This document shows positions 61,340 to 64,000 of a stretch of 64,000 bases of DNA, one piece after another (within the stretch, counting starts at the first letter, position 1; every line of letters starts with the position of its first letter). The DNA comes from Lateolabrax maculatus (lineage: Eukaryota; Chordata; Actinopteri; Acropomatiformes; Lateolabracidae), in contig CM062218.1 of NCBI GenBank assembly GCA_031216445.1, positions 12,200,001 to 12,264,000 of the forward strand, in the 5' to 3' direction. The notes under the pieces are model-generated. The model saw only the letters and a list, made by a program, of their open reading frames with translations. It searched no databases and was not told the DNA's origin. The translations under genes and the position numbers were made by a program.

Positions 61340-61660
61340 CGAAATTTTGCCTCCCCTTGCTTCGCCTCACATGAAGCAAAGGCTTAAATATCTCCCATGT
61401 GTCTGGCATCGGCCCTCCAGTTCCACTACCATGAACGCTGGCAGATGCCAGCGATCCGCACCATGTGGTCACTGACTATTTGGCCGCCATGCAACATAGA
61501 CACAGAAGCAAAGCAAAGTATGAGGAACTGTCAGACACGCTGTCAGTGTGTTGCCCGCATTGTCCCATGGAGAGTACTGGAACGGTGGTCTGTCAGTCCA
61601 AATCACCCCATCACTCTGCGTGTAGTGCATATGCAGGATGGCTAGTCTCCACAGACACAA
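61340..61660. other. GC-richer patch in intron 2
   Basis: Contains the palindrome ctggcagatgccag (61438-61451) and CpG-bearing gccagcgatccgcaccatg. Two overlapping + frames here are unsupported. Could be a conserved intronic element. Confidence 0.3.
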
Positions 61661-62789
61661 ACATATACCCATACTCGATTCCTCCGGTATGTTTGTGTTT
61701 TTCTTTACACACTCATGTTTGTTGAAATTGTCATGTAGCTTTTAAAACATTACAGTTCTGGCTGGATTTTACGTAGACCAACAAACAGTGTTATCGCTAG
61801 CATGTAAATGTGATTACTCTGATTCAAACATGTGACACTTTCCATAATGAAAGGGTTGTTTTGTTAGAACTATCCTGGCCCAAGGTCACATATCTGCATC
61901 CAACAGAGCACCAATCTTTTGCCATGTTTGAATCATGTCACAGTTTTAATAGAAGACAGCATTAAGGGCTTGACATATAGAAGACAAGGTTTCATGTGTC
62001 TCACTGATTTTCAATTTGGAGTGAAATTTAAAATTAACACACAGGTGAAGAGTGTTATATTTGCTGCTTGTGTGTTAGACCAACACAGCTAGAGGTGTTT
62101 TTGCAGAATGTGCTAAACTAGGTTGGTAATGCAGCTTTGAGGAGCCACTTATTTTTACAGTAGCCGATTTTGGATTTGCACAATCAGTTGACATATGGAA
62201 ACGTCAACAGAAATACAGTATAAACAAGAAGGCACCAACTTGGGAAACAGTTGATGCCATAGTGGGTGTCTCAGAAATGTAATTCTGGTGGATCAGTTCT
62301 TTATTTACTAGTAGTAACAAATATTTTCAGTTTAAAATTATGCGTCTTTTACTACACGATGCCTGTATGAAATTTAAAAGCTGTTTAAAGGTTACTTATA
62401 ATTTTCCCAGACATGACTTACTTTTTACTGATAATACTGTAGATGCATTGTTCTATGCAAGAATCATGACTTGGCACGGGGCAAGTAACAGTTCTACCAT
62501 GACACTGTCAAAAATGGTTTCCTGCCTGTCAAGCCCATCAGAATATTAATATTGGGTGAAGGGATACATGAATCTCTGTACAGTACACCCCATTAATGCA
62601 GGGTTTTTCTTGCCTCAAAATGAGGCAAAGGCGGTACAGTACCTCAGCCGTGACCTAATGAACCTGGATACATTTTTTAAAAAATGTATCAGTGGGCAAA
62701 GAAGAAACAGTTGCATATGTCTTATGTGTACACAGCCAAAATTTAAAGTGATTTGATTTTTAATTGGATTGGCTAGTAGAATTATTTTA

Positions 62790-62910
62790 TTGGCAACACT
62801 TTACAATATGGTGCATAAAAATGTGAGTAGCTACTGTATAACGAGTGAGCAACAAACTGTTAATTAATAAATTGTTATTAAGTAGTTCCTAAATAACTTG
62901 ATAAGTTTGA
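62790..62910. mobile_element. Possible short repeat ('caacactttacaata' type)
   Basis: The 'ggcaacactttacaatatgg' start followed by 'ttaattaataaattgtta' resembles vertebrate interspersed repeats that begin with 'aacactttacaataagg'. No right end was found. Confidence 0.35.
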
Positions 62911-63633
62911 AAATAGACTGTAGTCACTTTTAAATTGTAAAAGTTACAACAAAAAATTATCAGGTTGTTCCTTTTACTTTTTTTGAACAATTATGCAGTA
63001 TATGCTGTTTTTTACAAATTGAAAATTTTACAAAATATTTCCTGTTGGTGACCCACAAATAAGGCTCCAAAGAACCAGATATGCATGGAAACATTAAGTA
63101 ATTCATAAGGGCAACTAAATGTTCCTGTTTCCAACATCTGATACACTCTCACTGAAAGAAACCACTAAAGCATTCATGCAAAAGTCAGTAGTTAGTACGG
63201 AAAATTGTTGTTTTGTAGCAGTGCTACTCCTGTGCCCCCCCCCCCACCAAGCAGCTGTCCTGTACTGTATTTTGTCTTCATACTGCTTCTTGGTAATGTA
63301 AATTCTGCTTTTAAGCTACTGTATCATCCATGTCGTCTTTCACTCTTCCCCACGAGTATATTCCACTGTTGCAGTTACAGTTGGCAGGAATGTATTTAAT
63401 GCAACATCTTGACCTAGGTTTTATTATTACTATGGTCAGGCTTTGGTAAAGATGGCAAAGAATTTGAGTACCCACATATATTTAAACAGGAGCATATACA
63501 GCACAGGGATAATCAAGGTTTTCTTTTTTTACTACTGATGTGTCTTTTCATTCAGACAAACTATGATACTCGACGTCTAACCCTCTTTTGGCTTCACTTT
63601 AATGGCCAATTTGTATGACACCCAAATCACATA

Positions 63634-63659
63634 CCCCCCCCCCCCCCCCCCACCCCCCC
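63634..63659. repeat. C-run, 25 C in 26 bases
   Basis: Eighteen C, one A, then seven C. A shorter C11 run lies at 63235-63245, and C-runs also occur at 10168-10180 and 15565-15575. Confidence 0.9.
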
Positions 63660-64000
63660 ACGCTTTCTCTTGAGTGCTCAATCACATGCGGCTAATTTTA
63701 GCTAATACCCCCTACCTGTCTCGTTATGCTAAGCAGAACAATAGCTCAAGATAAAAACTAATTTCTCCTCAGTCTTAATCAGACACCATTTACAGATAAA
63801 TGCAACGACAAACGAGCAAGGAAAAACCATGAAACACACATCTAAGGGAATGTACAATAAATAGTGTGGGGGGAGAGGGCCACTTTCACTTTACTCTTGT
63901 CCTCTTGACATGAAATCAGTGATGACTTCAATGAAAGGCACACTCACGGAAGCTTCTCAGCGGGCACTCTAGGCTGACTTACAAGGGCCAATGTTTCTCT

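Larger units (their letters stand above)
58153..64000 (+). other. triqk: TRIQK intron 2 (5' part; continues beyond the window)
   Basis: I looked by eye for the next coding exon, which should start by completing a Gly codon and then encode KQDYKK, and did not find it. The intron therefore appears to run off the end. It contains an unexplained ORF-dense stretch (59100-60330), a GC-rich patch (61340-61660), a repeat-like segment (about 62790-62910) and two C-runs. The rest (58.2-59.1, 60.4-61.3, 61.7-62.8, 62.9-63.6 kb) shows nothing I can name. Confidence 0.5.

Noticed and set aside
62210..62260. Next TRIQK exon (acagtataaacaagaaggc)
   Set aside because: Does not translate to the expected KQDYKK continuation in the phase set by the donor at 58153.

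Overview
The window is vertebrate nuclear DNA, almost certainly from a ray-finned (teleost) fish. The evidence is very low coding density, dense (CA)n/(TG)n microsatellites, tRNA-derived SINEs of teleost type, non-LTR retrotransposon 3' tails, a decayed Tc1-like element, and short inverted-repeat elements whose wording is familiar from teleost genomes. There is no bacterial gene organisation, operon, CRISPR array or phage.

Layout. About 1-50.6 kb holds no coding exon I can defend and reads as a gene desert. It mixes low-complexity DNA, mobile-element fossils and many islands of complex, homeodomain/POU-motif-rich sequence that look like conserved non-coding (enhancer-type) elements. The clearest islands are near 1.5, 6.1-6.8, 11.4-12.1, 18, 21.1, 29.5, 32.6, 34.1, 35.2, 41, 41.7, 48.3 and 49.5 kb. 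Their conservation is inferred from composition and motifs only; no alignment was possible.

The one gene recognised with confidence is TRIQK (small ER-membrane protein with a triple QxxK/R motif) on the + strand. Its first coding exon is at 58078-58152 (ATG at 58092, in-frame stop just upstream, clean splice sites). A TATA-less, GC-box/CCAAT promoter and probable non-coding exon 1 lie at about 50.72-51.05 kb (donor at 51048). Intron 1 is about 7 kb. The next coding exon was not found and should lie beyond base 64000. The 50 kb upstream would then be the TRIQK 5' gene desert.

Inside TRIQK intron 1, in the same orientation, are broken exons of a THAP-domain multi-exon gene family (about 51.88-54.56 kb), with canonical splice sites still present but frameshifts and stops. 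This is an unprocessed, decayed copy.

Mobile elements worth note are a transposon with roughly 106-bp terminal inverted repeats plus an internal 40-bp hairpin, into which a tRNA-derived SINE appears to have inserted (43671-44674); a 580-bp inverted-repeat element (47173-47752); a Tc1-like remnant (about 23829-24727); and a double-hairpin element (38609-38750). I saw no convincing new biological system. The strongest leads are the nested transposon, the decayed THAP gene in the TRIQK intron, and the enhancer-like islands upstream of TRIQK.
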